Shown here one piece after another: positions 27,145-35,946 of a stretch of 61,207 nucleotides of DNA (positions are counted from its first letter, which is position 1; each line of letters opens with the position of its first letter). The stretch lies in contig CAMDAH010000013.1 of the NCBI GenBank assembly GCA_945888625.1, positions 1 through 61,207 of the forward strand, given 5' to 3'. This stretch comes from Chryseobacterium gleum (GTDB taxonomy: Bacteria; Bacteroidota; Bacteroidia; Flavobacteriales_D; Crocinitomicaceae). Made by a program: the position numbers and the translations under genes. Below the pieces are notes generated by a model. The model saw nothing but the letters and a program-made list of their open reading frames with translations. It did not search any database and had not been told where the DNA came from.

Positions 27145-27788
27145 GCGCATCCGGAATCAACAAAAAATATGGCGAATTGCACATATTAAAAGGGGTTGAT
27201 TTACAAATCAATGAAAGTGAAATTGTTTCCATTGTTGGCTCGTCGGGAGCAGGAAAAACTACCTTGTTACAAATACTTGGCACTTTAGATAAACCTGACA
27301 GCGGAAAGATGAGTATTAATGGAATAGATCCATTCTCCTTATCTAGCAACAAAATGGCCGAATTTAGGAATAAAGAAATTGGGTTTATATTTCAATTTCA
27401 CCAACTGCTACCTGAATTTAATGCTTTTGAAAACGTGATGTTACCCGCTTTAATTTTAGGATTAAGTAAAAAAGAAGCCGCTGATAAAGCAAAAGAAATC
27501 TTAGCGAAAATTGGACTTGAATCGCGCTTTAATCATCGACCATCAGAATTATCAGGTGGAGAACAGCAACGAGTTGCCGTTTGCAGGTCCTTGATTAATA
27601 ATCCTACCATTATCTTCGCCGATGAACCTTCTGGAAATCTAGACTCAAAAAATGCAGCAGAATTACATGATTTATTTTTTCAGTTAAGAGAAGACTTTAA
27701 ACAAACTTTTGTTATTGTTACCCACAACGAAAAGTTAGCACAAATGGCGGATAGAAAACTTGTTATGCAGGATGGTAATTTCCTTTAA
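27138..27788 (+). CDS. lolD: ABC transporter ATPase, LolD family
   Basis: A 216-residue ATPase of the LolD/MacB/FtsE group. Walker [10 protein letters not shown] (about 36-44), Q-loop in '[14 protein letters not shown]', signature '[11 protein letters not shown]', Walker B '[12 protein letters not shown]', H-loop 'FVIVTHN'. LolD drives LolCE to release lipoproteins from the inner membrane; no permease gene adjoins, as is common in Bacteroidota. The start is a GTG at 27138 that overlaps the last 7 bases of ribBA, implying coupling. It ends 4 bases before the convergent DUF4440 gene. Confidence 0.9.
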   Translation: MLSASGINKKYGELHILKGVDLQINESEIVSIVGSSGAGKTTLLQILGTLDKPDSGKMSINGIDPFSLSSNKMAEFRNKEIGFIFQFHQLLPEFNAFENVMLPALILGLSKKEAADKAKEILAKIGLESRFNHRPSELSGGEQQRVAVCRSLINNPTIIFADEPSGNLDSKNAAELHDLFFQLREDFKQTFVIVTHNEKLAQMADRKLVMQDGNFL

Positions 27789-27792
27789 AAGC

Positions 27793-28227
27793 TTAAGGTA
27801 ATTTATTAGAATGACGATGCAATAATAGCCACTTGCCTTTCTGCTTTACGTAAATTTCAGAATACATTAATGGTATTTCTAATTTTTGATTCTCAAGTAT
27901 AACTGAAAATAGCCCTTTTCCACTAACAATAGCAACATGATGCGTGAGGTTTACTTTCGTTTCACTTACCGTAACTTGCTTGTACACTAACTTTTCACTT
28001 CTTAAATTAGCAAGTAAGTCCTCTTTTGATTCCACCCAACCGTTCGAATGAATGTACTTAAGGTCAGCATCTAATAACAATGCCAATGAATCAAACTGCT
28101 TCGAAATCATGAAATCGAATTTTTTTTGATGTAAAGCGATGACGTGATGAGCTATTTTATCTTTCTTCGTTTGTGAAAAAAAGGGTAGATAAATTAAAAG
28201 GAATAAAACAAAAATATTTCTTTTCAT
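27793..28227 (-). CDS. Secreted NTF2-like protein (DUF4440-like)
   Basis: A 144-residue product with signal peptide (MKRNIFVLFLLIYLPFFSQT), then an NTF2-like alpha+beta domain: 'VIALHQKKFDFMISKQFDSLALLLDADL', 'YIHSNGWVESKEDLLANL', 'VAIVSGKGLF' and 'KGKWLLLHRHSNKLP'. The HSNG and WLLLHRH pattern is typical of DUF4440/SnoaL-like proteins, whose roles vary from small-molecule binding to ketosteroid-like chemistry. Periplasmic; function unknown. Monocistronic. Confidence 0.82.
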   Translation of the reverse strand: MKRNIFVLFLLIYLPFFSQTKKDKIAHHVIALHQKKFDFMISKQFDSLALLLDADLKYIHSNGWVESKEDLLANLRSEKLVYKQVTVSETKVNLTHHVAIVSGKGLFSVILENQKLEIPLMYSEIYVKQKGKWLLLHRHSNKLP

Positions 28228-28252
28228 TGAAATTTTTGGCAGGTAAGCAAAA

Positions 28253-28260
28253 CAAAGTTA
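28253..28260 (-). promoter_or_regulatory. -7 element (TAACTTTG) for the DUF4440-like gene
   Basis: On the minus strand TAACTTTG ends 25 bases before the ATG at 28227, directly after the stop of the upstream gene. Confidence 0.45.
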
Positions 28261-28264
28261 ACGC

Positions 28265-29452
28265 TTAAAGATGACCAATTTCCTCTATGGTCACTAATTC
28301 TCTATTAAGATGGATTTTAAACGGATCACCTGGGTTTCCTTCAATGGTATAAAAATTAGATAACTTAGTACCAACTGCTGACCTAAATTTAGCACGTATT
28401 CTTGAAAGAACTTGATTGATATTGCCTTCAGTAGGGTCTAATAATAAATTTATCGATTGCCCAATTTGAACAGTTTCATAGCTATTTGTGAAAGTTTCAT
28501 AAAAGTGGGATATTTCAGTCTTATGGTCTATTAAATCAACAATTCTAACTCCTTCAGGATGATTTAGAAAAAATAAGTAGATTGTTTTTTCTTTTGGATT
28601 GAGTTGTATTTCTAAATCGCCTAAATCCTTTAAAAAAATACGCTTCATAAATCCTCTGATTTCCATTTTACTAGGACTATTCAAGAACTCTGAGCGTTCC
28701 CTGAACATCATGTGTTGACGAATACCATCCATTGAATCAAGAACCTGCCTCGCTAAAGGTCTATCAACCTCTCGATTTTGAATTATCTTCAAACAATCGT
28801 TACAGATATCTGCTGTTCGCATCTTTAAAATAATATCTTTTTTGTTTTCGCAGAAATCCATCATGCAACCAGTAGCTCCTTTATGAACACCACCCATAAT
28901 TTCTTGTCTGTTTTGAAACATTTGACTGCGTAATAACCATATTACAATTTCATAGGCAATAGGAAAACGTGAATCAATAGAATTTCCAAGAAAGTGATGC
29001 CAATTTGATGTTTGTATGAAGTAATTTTTCATCGTTGAATCAATTCCGGCAAACCAATTTTGTTCATTGGAAAAATCTGTTAATAGTATGACAAGATCTT
29101 TTTCTGGAATATTATGCTTCCTACGATAATCAATGCAAGCGGCAAAAAACGTATCCCATGAAAGTGATGGCACCTCTACAGGAAAGACAATACTTTTCAT
29201 AGGTTTTGATTCAAACATAGAATAATTATGACTAATTTGATCTCGGTTAGCAGAAAATTGTGGGGTGTTTTTCTTTTCAAACTCCAATTTTGACATCCAT
29301 GAAAGTACTGGAGGAGTAGATTGTAAATAATTTGTTTCCGCTGAAATAAATTCAATCGGACCGTTAAATTGCTTTAATAAATTAACTACTTGAGAAAAAT
29401 CTTCCTCTATGAATTCGTCTGAGCGAATTAAATGAACCTTGGAATTAAACAT
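28265..29452 (-). CDS. Degenerate zincin-like protein with C-terminal winged-helix-like domain
   Basis: Not matched to a named family with certainty. The 395-residue product has two parts. The N-terminal part (about 1-245) reads like an archaemetzincin-type zincin: 'DLVILLTDFSNEQNWFAGID' then 'PIAYEIVIWLLRSQMF' where HExxH is expected, followed by a Cys set GCMMDFC...ICNDC (Cys196, 201, 217, 220) similar to the structural zinc site of archaemetzincins. HExxH itself is YEIVI (167-171), so protease activity is improbable. The C-terminal part (about 285-390), 'KEKTIYLFFLNHPEGVRIVDL' through 'INQVLSRIRAKFRSAVG', looks like a winged helix for DNA or protein binding. Same strand as the VWA gene, but separated from it by a terminator hairpin. 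Confidence 0.75.
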   Translation of the reverse strand: MFNSKVHLIRSDEFIEEDFSQVVNLLKQFNGPIEFISAETNYLQSTPPVLSWMSKLEFEKKNTPQFSANRDQISHNYSMFESKPMKSIVFPVEVPSLSWDTFFAACIDYRRKHNIPEKDLVILLTDFSNEQNWFAGIDSTMKNYFIQTSNWHHFLGNSIDSRFPIAYEIVIWLLRSQMFQNRQEIMGGVHKGATGCMMDFCENKKDIILKMRTADICNDCLKIIQNREVDRPLARQVLDSMDGIRQHMMFRERSEFLNSPSKMEIRGFMKRIFLKDLGDLEIQLNPKEKTIYLFFLNHPEGVRIVDLIDHKTEISHFYETFTNSYETVQIGQSINLLLDPTEGNINQVLSRIRAKFRSAVGTKLSNFYTIEGNPGDPFKIHLNRELVTIEEIGHL

Positions 29453-29510
29453 GCTTTTCTAGAAAAATTGGGGTTAAAATGATAAGTTGAAATTACTTAA
29501 AAAAATCAAT

Positions 29511-29544
29511 AAAAAAGTATGGACAAGTAGCAACTTATCCATAC
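29511..29544 (-). terminator. Intrinsic terminator of the VWA gene
   Basis: On the minus strand a 12-pair stem (arms 29533-29544 and 29517-29528, one mismatch, loop 29529-29532) is followed by TTTTTT and further T-rich DNA. It lies 24 bases downstream of the VWA stop (29568) and about 60 bases upstream of the zincin-like gene, so full operon transcription would need read-through. Confidence 0.75.
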
Positions 29545-29567
29545 TCATTTTAAAAGTTAGAAATCCC

Positions 29568-30233
29568 TTAAGACTCCTTATTTCTTATGTCTTTATTTTT
29601 AAAGATATCAAAAATATCTTTTTTTGTAGTTCCTTCAGCTTTGGTTTTGGAATATTCTCTCATAGATTCATTAACGTTATTCATCATCCCAGCATAATTT
29701 TCTTTACTGAATGACATCACGTTTTCATTTCTAATGTTTAGCATTTTTGAGGTATGGATGGCATCTAAGTCAGCGCCTAGAAAACTAAAGGTCCACCTTT
29801 CTGTCGCATCTAATTCTTTAATCATACGCGCAATATCGTGATACGTATAAAAGCGCGAAGCATTTTCATGGCCATCGGTAATAATTATTAAAACAACAGA
29901 TGCTAAATCCTGATCGATTTCTGGACCGTAAATAGATTTTATATCATAAATAGATTTTCCTATTGCATCCAACAAGGCAGTACTGCCGCTCGGAATGTAT
30001 GAGATTGGGCTCAAAAAGTTAACGGATGATGCTTTTGAATTTTGAATAATCGGTGCTACCTGATCATTAAAAAAAGTTAAATAAACCGCGTATTCCTGTT
30101 CCTTAAATTCAATTTCAAGATCTTGAACTGTTTTTAAATTCGTGTTGAAACCTGCAATTGTTTGCGTTTCACTCCCGTGCATAGAACCACTCTTATCAAT
30201 GATAAAGTGATAAATTGTTTTTTTGTTTTTCAT
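29568..30233 (-). CDS. VWA domain protein, TerY-like
   Basis: A 221-residue cytoplasmic von Willebrand factor A domain protein. The MIDAS motif DKSGS (Asp13, Ser15, Ser17), a Thr in 'SGSTALLDAIG' and 'IITDGHEN' complete the metal site. The closest known group is the TerY-type VWA protein, found with tellurium/stress-response and phospho-signalling modules. It has no signal peptide, unlike the VWA protein at 54266. The last 50 residues are charged. Its own -7 element lies at 30258-30265. The HDAC-fold gene is divergent to it. Confidence 0.88.
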   Translation of the reverse strand: MKNKKTIYHFIIDKSGSMHGSETQTIAGFNTNLKTVQDLEIEFKEQEYAVYLTFFNDQVAPIIQNSKASSVNFLSPISYIPSGSTALLDAIGKSIYDIKSIYGPEIDQDLASVVLIIITDGHENASRFYTYHDIARMIKELDATERWTFSFLGADLDAIHTSKMLNIRNENVMSFSKENYAGMMNNVNESMREYSKTKAEGTTKKDIFDIFKNKDIRNKES

Positions 30234-30257
30234 AGCTTTTAAGTTTTAAAGTTGATA

Positions 30258-30265
30258 CAAAATTA
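30258..30265 (-). promoter_or_regulatory. -7 element (TAATTTTG) for the VWA gene
   Basis: On the minus strand TAATTTTG ends 24 bases before the VWA ATG at 30233. The remaining interval to 30360 shows nothing further. Confidence 0.45.
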
Positions 30266-30360
30266 GCTCCCTAATACTCCTTAATATATTCCTTGCAAGG
30301 TTGCAATGCCGAAGTCAACATTCAATTCTTCCGTCTTAGAGAAGAAACCAATTTATCCAT

Positions 30361-30477
30361 ATGAAAAACAAAAAAACAATGACTATGAAAATAAAAGAGT
30401 GCATAAGAAGCAACTGCATAACATTCAACCAAGAAAATATATGGCAACAAAAACGAATAATTATAAACAATAACTAA
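30361..30477 (+). CDS. Possible 38-residue leader ORF before the HDAC-fold gene
   Basis: An ATG-to-TAA frame of 38 codons ending 10 bases before the HDAC-fold ATG. Its product is Lys/Asn-rich with Cys14 and Cys19. The first 20 bases are identical, in inverted orientation, to the first 20 bases of the VWA gene, then diverge. No family is recognised. It could be a real small protein, a leader peptide, or only an A-rich chance frame. Confidence 0.3.
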   Translation: MKNKKTMTMKIKECIRSNCITFNQENIWQQKRIIINNN

Positions 30478-30487
30478 AAATCCAACA

Positions 30488-31453
30488 ATGAAAAGAAACA
30501 AAAAAATTTACACCTATTACACACCTAAACAAGTGTGCACGGATAATATAAAGGACTTGTCTTTCTCACAATCGCCCTTAAAGCCAAAATTGTTAATGGA
30601 GCGAATTGACACCTTAGGTTTTTCTGAAATGTTAGATCAAAAAAGCGATTTCAAACCTTATAATAAAAAAGATTTCAAGATAGCGCATTCGAACCAATAT
30701 GTTGAAAATGTATTCAATAAAACGGGTAATTACCGGTCAAACGACCTACCTTGGTCAAAAAACTTGGTGTACAGTCTCGGCTACACAAATGCATCATTAT
30801 ATCATGCAAAACGACATGCGATCCTACATCCAGAAAGCGTGACGTTTGCGCCAATATCAGGAATGCACCACGCAAGACCAACTAGCGGATCAGGATTTTG
30901 TACCTTTTCAGGGCAAGTTATTTCTGCGATTAAAATATATGAGGAATTCGGTCTCTCTGGTGCATATTTCGATTTAGATGGGCATTTTGGCAACAGTATA
31001 GAAGATACACGAGATTTTAATCCTTTGTTAAATAAAGCGATTCCTCAAGGATGCAATGTAAACCCATTTGGGAATAACGAAGAATACACAGCTGATTTCG
31101 CAAGAAAATTAGTTTTGATTGGCAATCTAATTAAATCAGGAAAAATACATTATGTTGTATTTGCACATGGTGCTGACAGCCACATGGATGACGATCTAGG
31201 ATGGAATTGTGATACCTATCATTGGGTAAAATGTGCAGAAATGTTTGCAAACTGGGTGAACGAAATCTCTAATGAAATTGGAAAGCCCTTACCTGTCACA
31301 CTGGCTTTATTCGGAGGATACCGGAAAAACAATTACACCGCAGTGCTAGATTTACACATTAAATCGATACTAAAAATCAGTAATATCGTGTGTGGAACAA
31401 GTTTCGATGACAACTTAGCGATTCCAGAAAAATATCCAAGTTATGTAAAATAA
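30488..31453 (+). CDS. Histone deacetylase-fold (AcuC/arginase-like) enzyme
   Basis: A 321-residue protein with the arginase/deacetylase fold. Motifs match class I/II HDACs and AcuC: 'GMHHARP' (His127, His128, the catalytic pair), 'YFDLDGHFGNS' (Asp164 and His166, zinc ligands) and 'AHGADSHMDDDLG' (Asp near 234, third ligand). All key residues are present, so a zinc-dependent deacetylase acting on acetyl-lysine, polyamine or a small amide is likely; the substrate is not known. It is divergent from the TerY-like VWA gene across 254 bases. Confidence 0.85.
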   Translation: MKRNKKIYTYYTPKQVCTDNIKDLSFSQSPLKPKLLMERIDTLGFSEMLDQKSDFKPYNKKDFKIAHSNQYVENVFNKTGNYRSNDLPWSKNLVYSLGYTNASLYHAKRHAILHPESVTFAPISGMHHARPTSGSGFCTFSGQVISAIKIYEEFGLSGAYFDLDGHFGNSIEDTRDFNPLLNKAIPQGCNVNPFGNNEEYTADFARKLVLIGNLIKSGKIHYVVFAHGADSHMDDDLGWNCDTYHWVKCAEMFANWVNEISNEIGKPLPVTLALFGGYRKNNYTAVLDLHIKSILKISNIVCGTSFDDNLAIPEKYPSYVK

Positions 31454-31507
31454 ATTTTTTTGCTCGGTTAAGATATCCTTTAATTCACATTGTTCTATTT
31501 TTACCAC

Positions 31508-32263
31508 ATGGAATTAAATGAATTAAAGGATTTTCTTGATTTTAAAGCAACACTATATGAAAACCCCTTATTTTTGGAACACGACCCAATTCAACTTCCA
31601 CATAAATTTTCACGAAAGGAAGACATTGAAATTATAGGTTTTTTAATGGCTACGATCGCCTGGGGAAATCGAAAAAGCATCATTAACAGCGGAGATAAAC
31701 TCCTACATCTCATGGGAGAATCTCCTTTGGATTACATTATGAATTACCAGTCAAAGAAAAAAACGACAGCATTTGTTCACAGAACATTTAATGCGCAAGA
31801 TTTAGATTTTTTTTTTCGTAGTCTCAAATATATATATCAAAATAAAGGAGGACTGGAAAAGGTTTTTGACACTAACAACGCGACAAATTGTAAAGACCGA
31901 ATTGCGTGCTTTAGGAAACACTTCTTGGATACAGCGCATGAGCAACGGAGTGAAAAGCACCTTTCTAACCCTCAAAAAAATTCTGCTTGCAAACGACTTG
32001 TCATGTTTTTAAGATGGATGGTTCGAGACGAAAAAAAAGGAGTTGACTTTGGGCTTTGGAAGAAAATTTCGCCCTCGGAACTATACATTCCCTTGGATGT
32101 GCATACGGGCACTATCGCAAGAAAGTTGGGCTTGCTAAAACGGACACAAAATGATTGGGCTACAAATGAGGAACTGATTGAAATACTAAGGAAATTTGAC
32201 CCTGCCGACCCTGCTAAGTACGATTTTGCCCTTTTCGGATTGGGCGCTTTTGAAAAGTTTTAA
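31508..32263 (+). CDS. TIGR02757 / DUF2400 family protein
   Basis: A 251-residue cytoplasmic protein with the DUF2400 pattern: 'LYENPLFLEHDPIQLPHKF', 'DIEIIGFLMATIAWGNRKSI', 'FRSLKYIY', 'RWMVRDEKKGVDFGLWKKI' and 'ELYIPLDVHTGTIARKLGLL'. The late segment has the look of a HhH-GPD base-excision glycosylase (helix-hairpin-helix with a downstream Asp), but activity is not established. The frame opens with a TTG at 31490; the ATG at 31508 is preferred. Convergent with the next gene across 22 bases. Confidence 0.85.
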   Translation: MELNELKDFLDFKATLYENPLFLEHDPIQLPHKFSRKEDIEIIGFLMATIAWGNRKSIINSGDKLLHLMGESPLDYIMNYQSKKKTTAFVHRTFNAQDLDFFFRSLKYIYQNKGGLEKVFDTNNATNCKDRIACFRKHFLDTAHEQRSEKHLSNPQKNSACKRLVMFLRWMVRDEKKGVDFGLWKKISPSELYIPLDVHTGTIARKLGLLKRTQNDWATNEELIEILRKFDPADPAKYDFALFGLGAFEKF

Positions 32264-32285
32264 CTAAAAAAAATAAGTTCACACC

Positions 32286-32975
32286 TTAAAAAATAAGTTT
32301 TCCCTCAGTCAAATAATCCAAAACTACTTTTGAAACGGAATCAATTTTTTCAGCTTTGACTTTTTGATCATTGATTTCCTCACATTTTACGTAGGCATAA
32401 CGCCCTTTTTCCCATGTAAATAAACAATGATAGAAATACTTTTGCTTATCATAACGTTCAAAAAAACGAACAACAATGTCGTCGTATGCACTTTTTGAGG
32501 ACCTGCGCTCAATTAAATAACCATTAAAGCCATTCACCTTTACTAATTGCTTTGATTCACGTTGAAAAATTAGTAACAAACGAGTTGGAAAAGCATGCAC
32601 ACCAGAGCGAACCAACAACATAAAACCATCGTTAAAGTTGGTATTGTTTTTTAACGGAAAAAAACGAAAAAACCTAGGGCTACATGCCGGTTGATCCAAG
32701 TTATTATCTTTAACGATAAGGGTGTCACAAATACCAATTTCATGTAGTAATCGTTGTTCGTTGCCCTGTGTGAATTTATTTTCATTAAAGTCAGTAGAGA
32801 TTTCCTTTCCCGGTAGAGTAACTTTTGGTCGAACAACAACCTTTTTTTTTGCATTCGAGGGAAACGCATAAAACAGCACTAAAACTCCTACAATACTTAC
32901 CAAAAAAATAATTCCCATTTGTTTGAGTCGTCGTGATGCCCTCATTTTAGCTTGTTCATTTTTATCTGACGTCAT
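32286..32975 (-). CDS. Hypothetical membrane-anchored protein
   Basis: Not recognised. A 229-residue product with a basic N-terminus, one membrane helix (about 21-39) and an extracytoplasmic domain of about 190 residues containing three cysteines spread apart. The type II orientation is predicted from the positive charges before the helix. It starts 9 bases after the HMG-CoA lyase stop, so it is probably the last gene of the pyrD-lyase transcript, but no functional link is evident. Confidence 0.72.
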   Translation of the reverse strand: MTSDKNEQAKMRASRRLKQMGIIFLVSIVGVLVLFYAFPSNAKKKVVVRPKVTLPGKEISTDFNENKFTQGNEQRLLHEIGICDTLIVKDNNLDQPACSPRFFRFFPLKNNTNFNDGFMLLVRSGVHAFPTRLLLIFQRESKQLVKVNGFNGYLIERRSSKSAYDDIVVRFFERYDKQKYFYHCLFTWEKGRYAYVKCEEINDQKVKAEKIDSVSKVVLDYLTEGKLIF

Positions 32976-32984
32976 AGGATACTT

Positions 32985-33848
32985 TTAGTGGATATTAAAT
33001 AGTTGTCTTGCCTGTTTTTCAGCCAATGAAAATGAGTGCATATCAAGCATATTATCTATATTATTAAGTGCCAACCAAAGAAGCAATTCTTCCGTACCTA
33101 AATTTCCAATTAATTCATCTTTAGCCATCGGGCACCCCCCCATACCCTTCATTGCCACATCAAAACGTCGACAGCCAGCGAAGTATGCAGCATCTAACAA
33201 CGGACTAGAATGATTTGGTTTCACATGGAAATGAGCACCTAATTCGGTAGAAGGCAATTCTTTACTGAAAAGCTCAAATAATCCACGAACATTTTCAGCA
33301 CTTGCACAACCAATCGTGTCGGAAAGTGCCAAAGTAGTTATTCCTAGCTTATTCACAAGTTGTTCTGCCCAAGTAAGTGCCAAAACTGGACTCCATTCTT
33401 CACCATATGGATTTCCAAAACCCATTGATAAATAAATAACCAACTCTTTTCCCTTCTGATCGCATAATTCTTTTATCTGAGAAACCGAATCAAATGCATC
33501 TGCTATTGAGCTATTGGTATTGCGTTGCTGAAATTGCTCAGAGATGGAAAATGGAAATCCTAAACAATTAATCTCATCAAACTCAAGGGCATCCTTAGCT
33601 CCTCGTTCGTTGGCAACAATAGCTAATAATTTAGTCGTATTATTTAACTCCAATCCCTTTAGTACCGACGCTGTATCTCGCATTTGAGGTATTGCCTTTG
33701 GCGAGACAAAACTGCCAAAGTCAATGGTATCAAAACCACATTTAAGTAAGCTATTTATGTACATGATTTTATCAGCAGTCGGAATAAACTCCGTTATGCC
33801 TTGCATAGCATCACGAGGGCATTCAATAATTTTAATTGAATTGTTCAT
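32985..33848 (-). CDS. Hydroxymethylglutaryl-CoA lyase
   Basis: Splits HMG-CoA into acetoacetate and acetyl-CoA, the final step of leucine breakdown. The 287-residue TIM barrel shows '[18 protein letters not shown]' (catalytic Arg-Asp), '[10 protein letters not shown]', '[17 protein letters not shown]', '[13 protein letters not shown]' (metal His pair) and the HMG-CoA lyase signature '[19 protein letters not shown]' with the catalytic Cys. The signature separates it from isopropylmalate and homocitrate synthases. It overlaps pyrD by 17 bases. Confidence 0.94.
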   Translation of the reverse strand: MNNSIKIIECPRDAMQGITEFIPTADKIMYINSLLKCGFDTIDFGSFVSPKAIPQMRDTASVLKGLELNNTTKLLAIVANERGAKDALEFDEINCLGFPFSISEQFQQRNTNSSIADAFDSVSQIKELCDQKGKELVIYLSMGFGNPYGEEWSPVLALTWAEQLVNKLGITTLALSDTIGCASAENVRGLFELFSKELPSTELGAHFHVKPNHSSPLLDAAYFAGCRRFDVAMKGMGGCPMAKDELIGNLGTEELLLWLALNNIDNMLDMHSFSLAEKQARQLFNIH

Positions 33849-34893
33849 CCAGTTTCTTGGTTAAAATAGCTTTATTGATTCGCTTGTTCAAGAAAGGTCC
33901 TTCATAAATAAATCCCGTATAAAGTTGTAATAAACTCGCTCCAGCATTCAACTTTTCTATTGCATCAGCAGCAGAATGAATCCCGCCAACACCAATAATT
34001 GGAAAAGCACCTTTAGATTTATCGTGAATATAGCGAATAACTTCTGTTGATCTTTTTTCCAGAGGCTTTCCTGATAAACCACCCGCTCCAATATTTTCAA
34101 TCATTGCTGAGCTAGCCTTCAAGTCAGAACGATCCGTTGTGGTATTCGTAGCAACTAAACCATCTAACTTAATACTGAGCATTATTTCAATGATATCATC
34201 CAATTGCTCATTGGATAAATCAGGAGCTATTTTTAACAACAGCGGCTTTTGTACAGGAAAGGATGCGTTGACTTCCTGCAAAGCAACTAATAATTTTTTT
34301 AAGGGTTCCTTTTCTTGTAAAGCGCGTAAATCCTTAGTATTTGGGGAGGAAACGTTCACTACAAAATAATCAACATGATCAAATAATACTTTGAAGGAAG
34401 CAATATAATCAGATGTTGCATCTTCGTTTAAAGTCGATTTATTTTTACCAATATTACCTCCAATAATGAGTTTTGAATTTGGGGATTTCTTTTTCAAATT
34501 TTCTACCGCAGCATGCATTCCGTTGTTATTGAAACCCATTCGATTAATTATCGCTTCATCTTTTTTCAATCTAAATAATCGTGGCTGCTCATTACCTGGC
34601 TGCGCCAAAGGGGTTACCGTTCCAATTTCGACAAATCCAAAACCGCAGTATTCCATTTCATTAAAGCAAGTTGCATTTTTATCAAATCCGGCAGCTAATC
34701 CAATAGGATTTGGAAAAGTTAATCCAAAAATGGTTTGCTCGATAAGAGAGGACTCAACACAAAAAAGTTTTTTGAAAATAAACTTAGAAAAAGGCAGCTT
34801 CAATGTAATTTTCAACAGGCCTACAGTAAAATAATGCGCTTTTTCGGCTGGGAGTAAAAAAACAAAGGATCTAAATACGTTATATAAAATCAT
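33832..34893 (-). CDS. pyrD: Dihydroorotate dehydrogenase, class 2
   Basis: Oxidises dihydroorotate to orotate in pyrimidine synthesis, passing electrons to the quinone pool, here most likely menaquinone. The 353-residue length and the N-terminal helical segment (about 1-40) that docks to the membrane indicate class 2. Motifs: '[15 protein letters not shown]', '[16 protein letters not shown]', '[13 protein letters not shown]', 'VVNVSSPNT' (catalytic Ser), 'LLKIAPDLS', '[10 protein letters not shown]' and '[12 protein letters not shown]'. First gene of a three-gene transcript with HMG-CoA lyase and a hypothetical membrane protein. Confidence 0.95.
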   Translation of the reverse strand: MILYNVFRSFVFLLPAEKAHYFTVGLLKITLKLPFSKFIFKKLFCVESSLIEQTIFGLTFPNPIGLAAGFDKNATCFNEMEYCGFGFVEIGTVTPLAQPGNEQPRLFRLKKDEAIINRMGFNNNGMHAAVENLKKKSPNSKLIIGGNIGKNKSTLNEDATSDYIASFKVLFDHVDYFVVNVSSPNTKDLRALQEKEPLKKLLVALQEVNASFPVQKPLLLKIAPDLSNEQLDDIIEIMLSIKLDGLVATNTTTDRSDLKASSAMIENIGAGGLSGKPLEKRSTEVIRYIHDKSKGAFPIIGVGGIHSAADAIEKLNAGASLLQLYTGFIYEGPFLNKRINKAILTKKLDEQFN

Positions 34894-34924
34894 ATAACTT
34901 TAACGAAGAAATAAAATTAGAACC

Positions 34925-35839
34925 TTAAACTTTATATTTACCAGATGACTTTGAAATAGACTTTGAACGCTGACGGCCATAATCTTTGTAAGTTATGTTT
35001 CGGGAAATAACAATATTTAAATGGTAAAAGGCATCTTTTTGCTTATCGTCACCACGTTTGTAACCGGCAGAATAACCAGGATTTCCTCCTGAACCATCAG
35101 CTACAGCAGCACCAATAGCCGATAAAGTGGAAGGATCAGCATAAACGGTACTCACATCATCCATGTAGTCTGTAAATGTTTTGACGTAAGACACTTCCAT
35201 TCCAATTCGCCACATCTTAGAAATACCCATTCTAAAACCAATACCCGCAGGGATAGTCAGTGTAAACGGACTGTAAGCAACACCTTCAGTTTTCAGGGGA
35301 CGTAAGGCGACCCATTCATCATTGTATAAGGCCTTTGGATTATGAAAACATACACCTACTCCACCAAAAATGTAATATTGTTGGTTTCTATTTTTAGAAG
35401 GGTTTGTTCCTGGAGATTTGTATGTCGGACTAAACTGCTCTTTTGAAAAAACGATAAACTCGAATTTTTGCTGCAATTCAACAACACCACTTTTAAAATG
35501 TAAATTTCTGTTGAATCTAACAGTCTCCTCTGAATATTTATCATCTCCTTTAAGTGTAAAATAACTTAATGAAGTCGTTGTAGCGAAAAGTGGATGAAAA
35601 CGGTACCGAAAACCGACCATTCCCGCAATTCCCGTTGATTTCCAGTCGATATCTTTTGGACTATAATCTATTCCTTCCGTTGATCCACCACCCAAATCAC
35701 CATTAAATTGTGTAGCACCAATACCGAAAATAAGCTCTTTTTTATTTAAAGACCAATTTTTTTGGGAATTGAAATTTACGTGTTGTGAGAAGGATACCGA
35801 GACTATCAATAAAGAAACAAAAAGTAATAATTTTTTCAT
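34925..35839 (-). CDS. Outer-membrane beta-barrel protein (DUF6089-like)
   Basis: A 304-residue secreted protein. Signal peptide 'KKLLLFVSLLIVSVSFSQ', then 'ELIFGIGATQFNGDLGGG' and 'SKMWRIGMEVSYVKTFTDYMDDVS', which I recognise from the DUF6089 family of Bacteroidota porin-like barrels. Between strands are long extracellular loops rich in Gly and Asp. The final part is basic (SKSISKSSGKYKV), so it may continue past the barrel. Monocistronic, function unknown. Confidence 0.85.
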   Translation of the reverse strand: MKKLLLFVSLLIVSVSFSQHVNFNSQKNWSLNKKELIFGIGATQFNGDLGGGSTEGIDYSPKDIDWKSTGIAGMVGFRYRFHPLFATTTSLSYFTLKGDDKYSEETVRFNRNLHFKSGVVELQQKFEFIVFSKEQFSPTYKSPGTNPSKNRNQQYYIFGGVGVCFHNPKALYNDEWVALRPLKTEGVAYSPFTLTIPAGIGFRMGISKMWRIGMEVSYVKTFTDYMDDVSTVYADPSTLSAIGAAVADGSGGNPGYSAGYKRGDDKQKDAFYHLNIVISRNITYKDYGRQRSKSISKSSGKYKV

Positions 35840-35856
35840 ACAAAAAGCTTGATTTT

Positions 35857-35864
35857 CAAAAGTA
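35857..35864 (-). promoter_or_regulatory. -7 element (TACTTTTG) for the DUF6089-like gene
   Basis: On the minus strand TACTTTTG ends 17 bases before the ATG at 35839. Confidence 0.5.
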
Positions 35865-35946
35865 ATAAAAAAAACTAACTCAATAAAACTAAATGAAAAT
35901 TATTAGTTAATTAAGTTAGTTTTAATTACAAAATAAATAAAATTAG

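Noticed and set aside
29487..29714. 75-codon plus-strand frame opposite the VWA gene end
   Set aside because: It overlaps the terminator and the minus-strand VWA coding region; composition fits a shadow frame.
28265..31453. The VWA/pseudo-zincin/HDAC genes as a known Ter or ternary conflict system
   Set aside because: No TerD, TerC, MoxR ATPase, kinase/phosphatase or trypsin-like partner is present, so a known type cannot be assigned.
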